64,000 nt of DNA from Neurospora tetrasperma FGSC 2508 (GCF_000213175.1 NW_009799179.1:9763470-9827469), one strand, 5' to 3'. Shown: positions 25,624 to 40,300, numbered from the stretch's first letter. Numbers and translations are program-made. The notes: generated by a model not told the origin, from the sequence alone.

Positions 25624-27231
25624 TCATAACGCAGTCCCCTTTTCACACACCTCACTTGCCCTGTCTCTGCTCTCATTTCCACTCCCATCCTCATTCTCAT
25701 GCTCCCTCGACTGCGCAACCTGCACCGTAACATCCACCGATTTCCTCACTTGGATCCCATCTTCTTCTCCAGTACTTCTACCCCCTTTCTGATCGTGGTG
25801 GTGGTGGAGTGTCCTCAGACTATTCCATTTCCTTACCCCCAAATGCTCCTTCTCCCCGTTCTTTTCCTTCTTATTCCCAACCCCTTCCTTCATCTCCATA
25901 TCATTTACCGCTGCCCCCTCGAACCCCTCCCACGTATTATCCAGCTCTACATAACCACCATCCATCCAAGCATTCGTCCTCTCCCGTCGCATGTAAACCG
26001 CCTCTGCCGGTGATACCGGAGGCTTGAACGGCTTCGATCCAATGGTTGGCGGAGTGATACTATCGCTCAGTCTTCCGCCTTGCCCGTTGCTTCCAATGGG
26101 GTAGCGGGAATGGGAGGCAAGGAGTTTGGGGAAGTACTTAACGATGAAGGGCCTCAACGTCATGACGCAGGCACAGACAATGGCGCCGTTACACTCGAGT
26201 GCCGTAAGGTAAGTGAGCTCGGCGGCGTTGTAGGTCCAATCGGTCGGATGGTTACGGGTAGTTTGGACTTTGAGGAGCTTGAGGAGGCGGAGGATAGAGA
26301 TGAAGCAGATCCTGTTTGTTACCAAAGTCAGTCGGGGGAGCAGGAGGGGGCAGCGGCGAAGGGAGAAAGACTTACACAAAACCAAATCCAAAGACCACGG
26401 AAAGCGCAATCTTTTGCCTCTTGGGCAACATGACTGACCACACCACAGGCAACGGCAGCAAGAAAATTAAAAAGTCTGTCGCCATGTGCAGACCTGTGCT
26501 GGACCACCACATTGACTGGGGCGCAGTCCATTGTCTCTGAATGGTGGAGTCCCAGTAGGAATTCAAGGGTATAGTAGCCACGAAGCACACGGCGAGCATA
26601 CAGACGTAGCTGATGGTGACGATGGACAGGAGGATTTGGCCACCGAGCCGGGCCCAGCGAAAGTTGAAGAGGTGAATGTAAAGTAGCAAGATGGAGGCCT
26701 TGGAGAAGTAGAGACAAAGGGTGTAGAAGACGAGAGAGTACCAGGAGGCCTGTGGTGAGATGTATGTTAGTGACTGCGTCCATGTCTTTCTTTGTCGTGT
26801 TAAAGAAGGGGAGGAACGTACCCTGTACCAAGCAATCCCCACTGCTGCATCTGAACAGTCAATGTCCCAGACGTGAAGGCCGGAACCGTTGATAGCCTCT
26901 GCTCAGTTTTAGTATTCCCATCTGCTATCCATGAACATGTTTGGATAGGTAGGTAGAGGTACTCACGCTCTATAGTCCCAACACTTGTAGCCAACGAAAA
27001 CACCAAAGCAGCCAAGATACTCCAATCCGTGGGTCCCAACACTCGAATAATGACGCTCCTCGTGTATAGCCGCAACCCAACAAAAAGAGCGGCTATAAGC
27101 CAGCAAATGACGGTTGAAGCGTAGATGTTTGGCCTTAGGGAATCATGGGCTCGTTCACTTGCCGGCGGCCATATATAATACGGGTCGCATAATTCTGATG
27201 GTGCCGTAGTGTTATTTGCCGTACTGTTCAT
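25624..27231 (-). CDS. PTH11-like / fungal rhodopsin-domain integral membrane protein, 4 exons
   Basis: Seven-helix membrane protein of the large Pezizomycotina family that includes PTH11-related GPCR-like proteins. Proposed exons are 27231-26967, 26898-26822, 26749-26376 and 26311-25624, in frame for 467 aa. The N-terminus is short and Asn-rich with NTT/NST glycosylation sequons. Helices are visible around STVICWLIAALFVGLRLYTR, WSILAALVFSLATSVG, WYSLVFYTLCLYFSKASILL, GGQILLSIVTISYVCMLAVC, LHMATDFLIFLLPLPVVWSV and KIALSVVFGFGFVICFISIL, ending near LTALECNGAIVCACVMTLRP, which is characteristic of the family. The cytosolic tail of about 180 residues is charged and has an HHHH run. No CFEM cysteine domain is present. 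Ligand and pathway are unknown. Its 5' side faces the AT-rich island. Confidence 0.85.
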
Positions 27232-28339
27232 CGTATGTGGATCGTTTCACGCTGTTGTAGATCAAGGTCCAAGTCTAATAACCCGACCTCGACACTGTCT
27301 CTCTGTCGTCCGTAAAGATGTCAAACGGTTTGAAGACTAGCATCGTGGGCAGTAGAAGTACTTGATGGGAAAGGGGGTCCTGTGGGGAGAGCGGATTCAT
27401 GTATAGGTACAGGTATGGCTCGGAAGCCAGTACCCAGTGAGGCAGGTAGGTAGAGAGCGGGAGAGTGTAACAGCGGAAGTTGAAGCCAGTGCCGGGGAAG
27501 CATGCCCGGGGCCCCAGGGCGGGTAAGCGGGTGTCAATGTAACCATTTCTGTCTATAAAAGTTCAGGCGAAACGCAGTGGGAAAGCTTCCCGATTGAACC
27601 GGCAGTCTAGGACAGCCTTCACCGGTGAAGGGATTTGATCCTTTGTTGGCTGAATCTTATTTGAGCATCTGGAATCCCATACTCGAGATCCGCAGCTTGA
27701 CCCCATGTCTGAGGCGACCACAAGATAAAAGAACAACAGACATGGCACTCAGTCCCGACCGAGTTTTGCTTGGCCATAAAATCCTCATCATGTCTGAAAA
27801 AAAGATGTCAATTCCACGAGACACCCGTTTCTCCTCAATCAGTCTCTCTTTCCGCCAAAGAAAAAGTCTGAGTCGAAACGAACTGCACGAAGCAGATATG
27901 GAAGTTGGCAAGTGCAGTGCAGTGCAAGGAAGGCGTCGGGTGAGTAAAGAGATCCTGCCGTGATTGTATTTAGGAGAGTGGCTCCATGCCGCGGAAGCGT
28001 ACAGGAGGTTTCATTGGCCAAACATAGGATCAAGTGGAGTCATCAGCGGGAAAAGTGGAGAGTGCGGAAGAGTCCAGTCCGTCCCGCCCGTCCTCTGAGC
28101 CGTCGCTGCCGGTGCCTGGATCGGGGGTCGTTATCCAGGTCCGCGCAAAATCTCCCAATTATCGCTTTTAGCAAGTACTACGCCTGCCTCGAACCACCGT
28201 ACGGACGCAACACCAATATCACTAGTAACTTTTATGTTCCGTGCGTAATGCGCTTAAGTAGGAACCGTAGCGACACGTAAGCGCTTGAGCTGCGGTCGCG
28301 GGAGCCGTATGTCGGCCGGCATTTCAACGACAATACCGG
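27232..28339. other. Intergenic flank of the AT-rich island
   Basis: Normal composition with no supported gene. The last 250 bases (28.08-28.34 kb) are GC-rich with short palindromic pieces, and composition changes abruptly at about 28340. Confidence 0.55.
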
Positions 28340-28567
28340 CATTGATATACAAATAGCAAATCTAGTGCGGAATATCTAAAATTTTATTAGTATAATTTGG
28401 ATAGTAGGATGAATCTTACTTTTAAATATCGAACTTTTAAATTAAAAATTAATAGACTTTATATTAAGCTTTACAAAATTGAATATTCAAACTGGTTTTG
28501 TATAATAGGAATATTATTTAATAATTAGAATAATAATAAAAAAATTTTATTATTAAAATAGTTACTA

Positions 28568-28784
28568 CTAAATACTATTTTTTTTTTATTCTTTAAATAC
28601 TGCTTTTACTAAATTTGTAGAAGTATTGATTTAGGGTAGTTAGTTTCTTTTTGCTTTTTTTGTCTTTATTTTTGCTTTAAGCTTATTATTCTAGTATAGA
28701 ATCCCTTAGGGATAGATAAGTAGAAGTATTAGGGTCTTAGTCTATAGTCTACCGGGGAGTAGATCTATTATATTAATTAAGAGA
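28568..28784 (+). repeat. Inverted repeat, left copy
   Basis: About 217 bp matching, in reverse complement, 41040-41283. The best-conserved core (28629-28784) includes TTTAGGGTAGTTAG and GAATCCCTTAGGGATA, with differences mostly transitions. Similarity stops at both edges. It may be a terminal inverted repeat of a 12.7 kb unit, or one of two LTR-like copies of the same family inserted in opposite orientation. Confidence 0.8.
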
Positions 28785-30179
28785 TACCTTATAAATGTAA
28801 TAATTAAAAGGATATAAGGAGGAGATCTTAAGTTAGGAGGAAAGAGGAAAGGATAGGAATTTAAGACTAGATAATACTTTCTCTCGAAAATAGATTAAGG
28901 AATTCCGCTCTAGACTATAGAATTATTATTGATCGTCCTAGTAATAGTAAGCCTAATAACCCTTCTAGAGGAAGACTAACTTCTAAATTTATTCCTCTAT
29001 TTAAAGTTCAATAAGGGGAACCTCGCTCTCCTCTTTAACTTTTAATAGTAGTTAATAAATTATAATTTTACTATTCTATCTCAATCTTTAAGGACGAAGG
29101 TTATAACCAACTCTAAATCCGTTCCTCTCTATATTTTAGTATAGTAAGGTACTTCTCATATTAGTATAATTTTTATTTTATTTTAAATAGTAATAAAGAT
29201 AAAATGAGTTTGAAATTCCTAATTAAATTAGTTAATATGAATTTAAAAAGTTTTTAAAAGGGATTTTTTAACGATGCGGAAGTTACCTTCGGGAACCTCA
29301 AGATACTAATTTAAGTACTAGGAATTAAATAGTAAAGAGCTAATTAATTCCCTCGGTAGAGGAATCTCTTACTCGATTTAGTAGAAACTTTAATTCTAAA
29401 TATATTTAGATCCCCGTTTTATTAACTAATTTATAATCTATTGATAATAGACTACGGATATTTTAAACTACTATACCTACTAAATTAAATTAGAAATCCC
29501 TTATTTTATAATTTTAAAATTAATTATAATAAAAAAAGATAATAAGATTAAATTAGAAAGATTAAAAATAGACTTTAAGAAGAAAGATTAGGAAGAGAAT
29601 AATAAATAGAAAGAAAGCTAGTACGTATCCGCCCCTTACTAAGTAGTACTCGGTAATTAAATATTTATATACTATATATAGAATTTATACTTCGAATTGC
29701 CGAAGTGATTATAGGTTTAATAATTATAGTATTCCGCTCTTTATTTAATATTTTTAGAGCAATTAAAATAATATTTTAAAAAGTTAATAAAGTAGGTAAG
29801 GAGGTAGTATTAGTAATCTCAATTCGCCTATTATACTATTCTCTAAACCTTTAAGCGCTAGTACTTATATAGGACCCTAAAATTTAATTATTATAGTTAC
29901 TAAAGTACTTATATAAAGAAGAAAGCGTTAATAAGGAGTTTTAAATCTACTCTTTGCTAAGAAAGAAAAGTATTAATATTAATTTTCAATATTAATACTA
30001 TAAATTATAAATTTACTATTAAAATTTCTATAAATCCTAATTATTTATTATATTTAATACTACTAATACCCCCTTTAATAAAACGCCTTTAACTAATACC
30101 CCTACCCGCCCGGTTAAAATATCCCTTAATATTACCGCCGCCTTCTTCGCTAATAATACTACTTTTACTTATAATATTC

Positions 30180-33100
30180 TCCTTAAGAAGAAGTTTGATA
30201 GAAAAAGGGTTTCTAAATATATTAAATTATTCAAAGGGGAGGTCAGTATTTATAAATTCGGAAATAAAAAATTTAAAATTAGTATTTAGCTCTAATAATA
30301 ATATAAGAAGGAGTTTAAGGATATAAATAAAAGCCTCCTCTATAATTTAAAAACAAAGAAACCCTATATTTAGGAAGAGTTTATTAAAAAATTTAAAGTA
30401 ATTTATAAAGCGAAGGACCCCGAATAGACAAATAGTATATTTATTACCTTAAAAAAGTTCTATACTAAATACGTCCCTTACTAGAAAAATAAGATTATAA
30501 ATACTATTCTTACTTATTTAGCCCTATTTACCCGTTAGAATGCGTTGAATTAATATAGCGCTAACCGTAATACTATTAAAAACTTCTATAGGAAATTATA
30601 TATTAAGATAAAATATGTAATTACTATTTTCTTATAGAAATTGAAGGAGGAATTTTATATTATAAATTAGACCGAATTCTCTTAAATTTCAATTAAACTT
30701 ATAATTGGATAGTATAATAATATCGCCTCTAGTACTTCGTTAAATATTAATAATAGTAAAGAAGAAATATTTATTAAAAAGTATAAATATAAATCTAAGT
30801 ATATAATTAAATTAAATAACTCCTCTAAATCCTTTAAGGAAGAAACTATAATGAAGATTCTTTTTAAAAAAATAATTACGAAAGTGTAAATCCCTATTAA
30901 AATTGCCCCGGCTCTTAATAAAAAGACTATAAATAGCCTAATTAACTATATAGAATAATTAATAATTATTTAAAGTACCGCCCTTATTCTTCTAATTTAA
31001 TAGTAACCTTCCCTCCCTTAATAGTTTACCCCTCGCTAGCTTATTTAATTTATAGACCCTTAAATTAATACTATCCAAACTAATTCCCTTTATAAAAAAA
31101 AATAGGAATAAGTAAAGTATAAAAGGAGATAATAGAGGAGGGTATTAATAGTAGTACTATTAATATAAATAATTTAGTTATTTTATTTAGGAGTATAAAT
31201 AGAAGGATATTAATTGTAATTATAGTATTACTATTTAGAAGTTTATTAATTAGGATAAGAGTATAAATATTACAGCGTTTAAGGGTTTTAGAAAAGAATT
31301 TAACGACCATATCCCTAACTATATATATATTAAGTCCTTTAATATAGAACGATTAGGGGATATAATCCGCTCCCTTATAATTTTAAATATTGATTACTCT
31401 AATTATTAGAAATTTAAGAAATAAAAATTCGAAGTTTAATAATAATAAAATTTACAGAATACCCTATTTATCCTATTTTTTAATTTACTTTAAGACTCTA
31501 AGTAGGTTAAATAATACTAGGACTAAATTTAAATTAAGAATAGCCCTCCTATTATCGCTATTAATTATACTTTAATAGGAGTATTTAAGGAGTTGTATAA
31601 AATATCTTCCTTTATTCGAAAATAAGTAATTCGAATTTGTATTATTTTTATTAATTTTAAAAACGCTATTTAGTTAGGAGAAGCCTTTAGGGTAAACGTT
31701 AATTAAAAAGAGATTTATACTATTTTCTAAAATACTATAATAATTATAGGCGAGTTAAAGAGATTTAAAACCGATAAAATAATATTAAATACTATAATTA
31801 TTCCTCCCTTCGCGCTAATATTTCGACTTTTTACTACGGAAATACTTAAGGTAGCCCTTAAATAGCTTAGAATTATTCTAAATAATAAGGCTCGGGCGTA
31901 TTCATTTACCCCTATTAATAAAATATTAGAAAAATAGTTTAAGAAGGTCTTATTTATATATAAAGAGAATAGAATAGATTAATTACTTATTAAGAATATT
32001 AAGATTCAAAATAATATTTTTAAAATAAAGGAAATATACCCTATAGCTATTGAATTTATAAATATTAAAATTATAATTATTATTAAGGATATTATTTAGA
32101 ATAACCCTATCAATATTCTAGCGATTTATAATTAAATTAAATAATTCTTTTGAGTCCCTTATAATAAAGACGGGATCCCTACTATATAATTTAAATATTA
32201 TAATAGTATTATTCCCAATAATAGTTCGGAGGTTAATAAATTCGTTCTTATTAGACCTAATAAAATATAAATTTCTAATATATTTATAGAAAAGTAAAGT
32301 TTTAAAATAAAAATATTAGTAAATTTAATTAAAATTGCTTTGAGGAATAATAGCTTTATATTCGCCTAACCTTCTTCGGAAGAGGATATTTTCTCTTTAT
32401 TCGAATAATAAGATATTAGAAATTAAAAGAAGAATAGATTTGTACCAGCCTAGATTATCTCTCTTCGGGATATTTTAATTCTAGTAACGAATTAGATAAA
32501 GTTTATTAATAAATCCCCGCTTATAGAAGGAAATGTTATTTACTTCGTCCCTTTATTTACATTCTATATATTAATGAAGTTTTAGGGAGGGAAGAAAGTT
32601 ATAGCCTTATTAAATATAAGGGCCGAATATAATACTATTTATAAAGTATTAATATTAACTAGGCTTTTTGAATATTATTATAAATATTTTTAATATTAAT
32701 AGTAATAGAAGGAGGAAGGGATTTTTTAATAAAATTAATAAAAAGGTTTAAGTATTTAATAAAGGAAGAGAGGTATACTTTTTTATTACCAAATACGCCC
32801 TATTGAATTATAATATTATTTTAGGCTTACTATTCTTTTAAAATACCGAAGTTTATATAAAGTATAAGGAGGGTGGAAGGAACTATATAATTATAATATT
32901 TAATAAGGTAGTAATTTATATTATATTAATTATAAATTTAGAGACCTTTAAAAGAGAATAAAGCGACGGATAAAGGGTTTAATTCCCCTATTATTATAGT
33001 GGCCTTATATATTTATAAATAAAATAGTAGGCCTAATAAGGATTATTTAAAGAGGATTGTACTATTAATAGTTAATACCCTCCTATAACCGTTAATAAAT

Positions 33101-36100
33101 ATATTAAAAGAAGATAATAAACGGATTGCCCCCTTTATTAATAAGGTTGTAGAAGATTTAGTAGTTCTTTTAAGGTTGGAGCGAAGCTATTTAATAAACC
33201 TATAGAAAAGGAAGGATTTTTAGTAAATTTATTGCTGCCTAAAGAAACTTTTTTCAAAATTTTTAAGGAATACTGGTTTGGGAATTATATTAATTAGAGA
33301 TTTATTTGTAATTAAAATTTAAGGAAGGAGTTAGGAGGAGATAGAGGATATTAAAAGAAGATGAGAGTATATTATAGTATAAATTAATATAATATATAAG
33401 TAAATAATATAAAAAGTAAATTTAATTAATAATATTATATTTAATAGATTAAAACTTAGCGGGGACACTAATTAGAAGGAAAAGAAATTAATAGTAATTA
33501 AAGATTATATTATTACTATATTTAAAAATTGCGGCTCTAAATAGGACTATTATATTATACCAAAGTTTATAGAATTAATCCAAGGGTTATATTTAATAGA
33601 AGAATAATTCTAAGCCCTACTAAAATTAATTTAAAATACCCAAAACGGAGGAGAGATCGAATTATTTATTTATATCCTCTTTAATAAGAAATAAATTCTA
33701 ATTTAGGATTTTACTAAATACGAAAAATTAGACTCTAATATTATTCCGCCTTAGAAGATCCGTACTATCCTTTATTCTACCTAGTAAATAAAAGCTATTC
33801 TAATTTTTAAAGCTCTTTATAATAAGGTATACAATTTATTGAAGGATTGAATTGAGAAGGGAATTTTAGAAGAAAGTTATGTAGTATATAAAAAGAATTG
33901 GTTTCTAATTATAAAGAAGGATAGTAATTTACATTTTATTAATAACGCCTAGCGGATTAATAGAGTAATTCTCCGAAATACTAATTTACTATTAGGCTAT
34001 AAGGAATTTAGTAAAGCGTTCGGAGGTTATAAAATAATATTTTTATTAAATTTTTTTTCTAAATATAATTAAATCCCCCTCAATGAAATTAATTGTAATT
34101 TTACTACCTTCTCAACCCCTATCGGCTATTTTTGAATAACTATTCTATCATAAGGAGGTACGAATTTTATTACTTAATTTATAAAAATAATAATAAAAAT
34201 ATTATATAATTTAATTCCTAATATTTATTAATTCTATTTCGACGATATATATATTAAAGGGCTTTGAAATAATTATAACGAGGAATAGATTAATACTAAG
34301 GGAATTAGGAAGTATATATTGGAATATCTTATAAATATTAATAAAGTATTTATTAATATAGAATTAGTAGGAAGAATAATTATAATTATTAAATTCTAAT
34401 AGTACTAAAGGGAAATAATATTAATAGGATATTTATATATATTAAATAGAAGGGCCTTAATTATAAATAAAGTTATAAAGATTAATAAATAAATTTATTA
34501 TAAATATTAAATAAATAAGAAGGGGAAGGAGCTAAAATAGATTCGCGCCTTCTTAAGTATTGTAAAATACTATAGAATTTGAATTAGAAAGTTCGGTATT
34601 ATTGCAATCCCTTTCTACAATTCAATTAAAAAGGATATTATATTTTAGTACATAAAAAACAAATAATTTGCAATAGAGTACCTATAGTATATAGTTACTA
34701 TAGTACTAATCCTCGCTACTCCAATCTATAATAACAACTATTATAAAATAATTTTCTTTATAATTAATATATTATTAGAAGGTTGGGGAATTATCTTAAA
34801 GTAGATTGGCCCTAATAGGAAAAAATATTTATATTAATTTAAGAGTAGAATTTGGACCGGCGCTAAAAAAAGATATAATACTATAAAAAGAGAATTTCGA
34901 AGTCTCCTTTACGTATTAAAATATTCAAGGAGGTACCTATTCGGTATTTACTTTATTATTAAAACTAATATTATAATTCTAATTTATTAATTAAATAGAG
35001 CTACAAACAATATACTTGGGGCGCTATTAATACAATAAATTACTCAAAAAATTTTTTTTGATTTTAATATTAAATATATTTTAAGGAGTAAGAATATAAT
35101 AATTAATAATTTATTTCGTAAACCCCCTAGCCCTTTTAACTTCCACGAATAAATATATTAGGAAGATATTAATAATTTTATAAATATATAAATTTATTCT
35201 ATTTTTGTTATATAAATATATAATTTAGAATTAATATTCTAAGAAGAATAGTCTAATAGGTTAGAGGAGATTATTAAGTACTTATTAACCTACGAAATGC
35301 CTTTAAGATTAAAGGGAGCCGCTATAAGACGTTAATTCCATACTAATATTATTAAATTTATAATATATAATAAAATTCTCTAGCTACGACCTACAACCTC
35401 TATTCAAAGCCTAAAGTAATTTATTAATAGTTTAAAAGAATATTAGTAGATTATATTCTATTATTATAATAAAGTAGGATATTGGGGTCGGGAAGGGATA
35501 TATTATTATATTATTAAATACTATTATTAGAAAGGGATATATATTTAAATAGAAGAATTAATCCGTTTATATTTTAATTATTAAATATTTAACCCTAAAT
35601 GGTTCGAAGATAGTTATTAATAGATTTATTCGAATTCCTATTCTTTTAGAAAGTAGATATTAGATATTTAATTCCTCTTAAGTACAAATAGTAAAAAAAT
35701 CCCCCTTTTAGAGGCTAGGGACGATCTAATAGGTTATATAGAAGTTACCCTACTCCCTATAGCCTCCTTAAGTAAAGTAAAGGACTTCTTTAAATTCTTA
35801 TTTTATTAATAGAAGTATAGAGTTTTAAAAAATAATTATTAAATACTTACTTTAATTAGGGATCTTTAAAGAATTTATTGTACTTTACAATTTAAGAACT
35901 AATAGTATAAATAAATAAAGGTATATAATAATCGCTTCCTTACTAGTAAAATAATTAAAAGAATTAATATTAATTAGAAGAAGTATTTATTTTGTATATT
36001 TTCTATAAACTAAATTATTATTAAAAGTAATTATAGGTATATTCCTTTTTGATTAATATATAGTTATAATTTAGCATTACTAATTAAATGTAATTTACCC

Positions 36101-36600
36101 TCCTAACGGGTAATTAATTAGAAAAATAATAATAGGGTAATAATAAGGGAAGAACTAATTAATATGATTACTAAAATATATAAGGATTCCGAATATAAGT
36201 TTACGTAGGCTACAAAAAAAGTTATAGTAATAAGGGAAGTAATAGCTAATTATTATAATAAATAAAATTAGGAAAAAATATAATTTATGAATGTTTAAAT
36301 TAAGGTTAGAGATTTAATTTTAAAGTATAATAGTATTCGAAGGATTAATATAAACTCTATAAGGAAATTTTCCTACTAATGATAGGGTCCCTATAAAATA
36401 TATTGAATTTCTAATTTAGGGAGTATATATTATATTGATACTTTCAATAGGATATAGCTTAGTAAATTTATAAGTACTAGAAGGATTGAGAGATTTATAG
36501 TCTAGGATGGAGTAATATTGGACGTTAAGAATTTAAGTATAATATTTAAAGAGGAATAGATCTCTCCTAAAAATAGAGGAGGTTAAAGAGATTTTAAACT
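30180..36600 (+). mobile_element. Ty3/gypsy LTR retrotransposon relic (gag-pol), RIP-mutated
   Basis: Reading through stops gives the gypsy order on the plus strand. A gag-like segment is at about 30180-30990 (EEFIKKFKVIYKAKDPE). A protease motif at 32604-32627 reads ALLNIRAE where ALLDTGAE is expected. Reverse transcriptase is at about 33870-34310 (KNWFLIIKKD, RINRVILRNTNL, FDDIYIKG, with the DD codons at 34241-34246). RNase H and connection are at about 34880-35140. Integrase is at about 35300-36560, ending in the GPYKI block near 36385. The upstream RT catalytic Asp is Asn (34049-34051), and all domains carry multiple stops. No matching pair of LTRs could be identified. It is dead and inferred to be silenced. 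Confidence 0.85.
33870..34310 (+). pseudogene. Gypsy reverse transcriptase domain relic
   Basis: The most readable part of the plus-strand element. In one frame the conserved blocks occur in order: the fingers motif, RINRVILRNTNL, a palm motif reading LLNFF where LxDFF is expected, IPLNEINCNFTTFSTPIG, ILSxGGTN and FDDIYIKG. Stops interrupt it at former Gln and Trp codons. The block order and the FDD catalytic pair identify a Ty3/gypsy reverse transcriptase. Confidence 0.88.
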
Positions 36601-37317
36601 AATCAATAATAGATTATTTATAAAAGAAATTCTAAAAGGGATATTACAATACAAATTTAGAGAAAGTACTACTATAGAAAAAAGGAAGACGAGGAGAAGT
36701 ATTTTTAATAATAGGATAGGGAAAAATCTATTAAAAATCTAAATTAAAGTAGCGCTCCTAAAGGGAAGACCCCTAGGGGCGTAAATAAATTTTAGGGATT
36801 AACTAGATACCCGACTTGCGTATATTAAGGATAGGGAAATCCGAACCTAATATATATTAACTAGTCTAATATATCAATATTAAAGTAATAATATAATTCC
36901 AATCTTTCCTTATATACTTTTAACTTCAATAGTTTTTCCTTTTTAATTTTAGCTTTATACCTTTATTTTTATATTTTTACTTTATTAATATTTTTTCAGT
37001 TTTAGCTTTTTGTTTTTCAACGAAGGGAAATCCCCGCTAGTTCTATAATACGAAGAATATTAGATCCAAGCCGGCCCTAATATAATAGTACTATATTATG
37101 GAATTATAGAAATAGGCAAGGAGCGGATTTATATAATATAACTAAAATACTAGTAATTTTAAAACTATATATTTCTTTATATTCTATTTCTATTTTGTAA
37201 TTTTTTAATGAAAGTAGCGGATTAGATTCTAGTTATTTTCAAAGGGGAAAATTAGATATTATAGTAGGTAAAGGAATAAGGGAAGACTTTGGCCTATATA
37301 TAATATAGTAGGAGATT

Positions 37318-37360
37318 CGCTCTACCTACCCCCACCCCCCTCCCCCCCCTCTAATCTCTT
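37318..37360. repeat. C-rich homopolymer-like tract
   Basis: CTACCTACCCCCACCCCCCTCCCCCCCCT, an unusual C-only run inside DNA otherwise stripped of C. On the minus strand it is a G-run tract of the kind that could form a quadruplex or be a relic polypurine tract. Confidence 0.8.
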
Positions 37361-37399
37361 TTTTCTTCTTAAAACTATTAGATTTACCCCTACTTTATA

Positions 37400-40300
37400 T
37401 AGAAGAATTATTATTCGCACCCCCTTCGGTATCGTTATTAAAAGCCTATTAGAATAATAAATTTTTACGAAACGATAGTTATATTACTTTATAATTACTA
37501 TAAATAATAATCCCCTTCGCCTTAAAGCCTAATTACTTACATTCGAATATAGTGTATTTAGACTATATTTTCCTATTAAAAGGGATCCGCTCCTTAAAAA
37601 CCTCCTAATTTAATTAGGCGATACTATTGAAAATAAGGAAATTACTACCTTACCCCCGATTAATAAATAAAGTACGAAGAAGCTTAGTATACTAAGGATA
37701 ATATTGAACGAAAACTTTTAAATATTTAAAGTTTTTTTTAGAAGAAGTATATTAGGTAGCCGACTTACTAAATTAAATATACTTAGTATAAATACCCCTC
37801 TTAATATTCGCTGGTATAGAAATATAGTTAATAAAAGGTATTTAGACGTTTAGTATTTTTTATTTATTAGTAAAAGTAAAGATAGAAATAAAGGTCTTTT
37901 TAAAGCTATTTGAAATAATAAGAATAAATATATTAATTTCTAAGGAAAAAATAGTTAATAGAAGAAAATATTAATTAAAGAGGAATACATCCGTATAGTA
38001 TATTAAATCTCTAAATAAATAGAATTAAAGTACGTTCCTTCTTAATACGAAGGGAATTAATATATAATTCTTAGGGCTAGCTGCTTTTTTTCTTAATAAA
38101 AACTCTTTATAGAGGGCATTTTACTATTTCTAAACCTTAGAGGTAGGTAAGGATTGCCTTATAATATTTATTAATTATATTAAAAGTTGATATAAATTTT
38201 TAGAAGGTATTAACATTATTTAGGAGTCGCTATTTGAAATATATTAGGCTAACTATAGGAGGATTCTTAAGGGAAAATATCTCTACCTCTCTAGCGAAAA
38301 TGTAGTAAGAAGAATTATATTCAATCCTTTAAAAACTATTTATTAAGAGTAAATTAATTAAAAGGTTGATAAAAACCTTCGATAAAAGCTAGTGTTTACT
38401 ATTAGAGCGCTTATTAATATAGTGTAGATTATTTTAAATAATAAGAGGGAGAGTAGGAATAAAATCTATTAAGAGAAGGACTAAAAATTTCTTCTCTATT
38501 AGGAAGGAAAATTTAGGAATATTTGTAGAAGGCTAAAGGTTTTTACTATAAAATTCATTTAAAAGGTCGCTCTTTTGGATCTCTATTTAAATAGGATTAA
38601 AGAAGTTAGAAAGAGAGTTTTAAAATATAGTACGGATTTATACTATAAAAGGAAAGGAGTTTTGAAAAAAGTTAGCTTATAATGAGTAAAAAAGAAGGTT
38701 AGTAGAAATATAGACGAAGGGAAGAAGTATAAAAAAGTAAAGAGAAGATAGGTGCTTATTATTAAAAGTAAAAGAGGGTAGTAAATATATTTAATTAAAT
38801 ATATATTACTTAAATAATAAGGACGGGAAGGTTTTTAAATAGAGATGGGAAGTAAGAAAATATTGTTAGGAGGCAAATAAATGGAGTATTAAGTACTTTA
38901 CTAATAGATTAGTACTTAAAAAATATTTAAAGCTCTAAAAATAATTATATAAAAATGCCTAAATAACTTTTTAAACTCTACAATGTAATATATTTATTAC
39001 CTATATTAAAAAACCTTTAATAAAATAAATTAGGCGCGGGAAGAAAAACCAAATTTTATTAAAATAATCTCTTTTATTTCTTTATACTATTAAGATAAGA
39101 GCGAATTTATATTCTAATTTATATTAAATTACTTACTATTTAGTAATTTACTCGATACTAAATAATAGCCCTATAAATATATTAAAGGTTTTATAATTTA
39201 AGAGACCTTTTAATAGGGAATTCGAAATTCTACTATATTTATATAATACCTTTATATACCCTATAATATTTAGAATTAGGTCTAAATATAAAGGATAATT
39301 CGAATACGAATTAAAGAAGGGAGTAATCGGCCCCTTACTATACTATAAAATAAATATTATTTAATTTATAATAAAAAAAGACCTTTCCAATAGTATAAAA
39401 CAGATATATTAATTCTATATTTACTATTAGAAGTTTAAGGGCGATAATAGTAATAATAAGGAGATTGCTAATGAGTAGGAAAATAAGGGTAGAAAAGAAT
39501 TTATATATTGTTATAGAATTAAAATATAATAGCTCCTAAAATTATTTATTAAGGAATTATAGCCTATTATTTTGCCTTTAATTACTATTGAAGAATCAAC
39601 CCCGCCTATTAGTAAGTTAGAGAGTAAAGGGAAGTTTATTATTAATAAAGAGATTTTTAATAAAGTATTAAATTTTATTAAAAATTTGCTTGCTATTGAA
39701 AAACTAAACTACGTATGAAAAATATTATAGGAAATCCCTTCTTGTAAGAAAGAATTTACAATTAAAGGAAATACCCCTAAAAATAAAAATTTTACTATAA
39801 ATTCGCTTATCGACGCTAGAGACCCCGAACCCGAATTAATATAGAAAGTTTCCTCTTTAAGAATAAATAAAATAATTAAAAAGTTAAAAGAGTAGTAGCG
39901 AAGGGATATATTAGAGTAGAAGGATATTAATATATAAATAAGAGAAGTCTATTTATTGTACTTAGAATTATTAAGAATATTATTATCTAATCCTAATTAG
40001 TACTTCCCGAAATATAAAGAGAAAGGAAATTAGAATAGCGTAGAAGAACTACTTTTTATCCTTATATTTTATAAAACTGATATTAAAACTTTATAAAGTT
40101 TAAGGGTAGATTTACTCTCCCTTAATAATTGGCCGGAGTTCTATTAATTAGATAGGATATTATAGTACGTATACGCCCTAGGGATAATTAATTTGTTGTG
40201 CTATATAAATTAAAAATAGTAGTTAAATAGTATTAAGGTTTATACGGCTTTTACTTAGATATTAAGGAGTTTTGGAAATTAAATTTATATTTTGCCGATA

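Noticed and set aside
31080-31575. Two short open frames inside the AT-rich island
   Set aside because: Their Ile/Asn/Leu/Lys-only composition is what random AT-rich sequence gives, and they lie across or against the gypsy relic.
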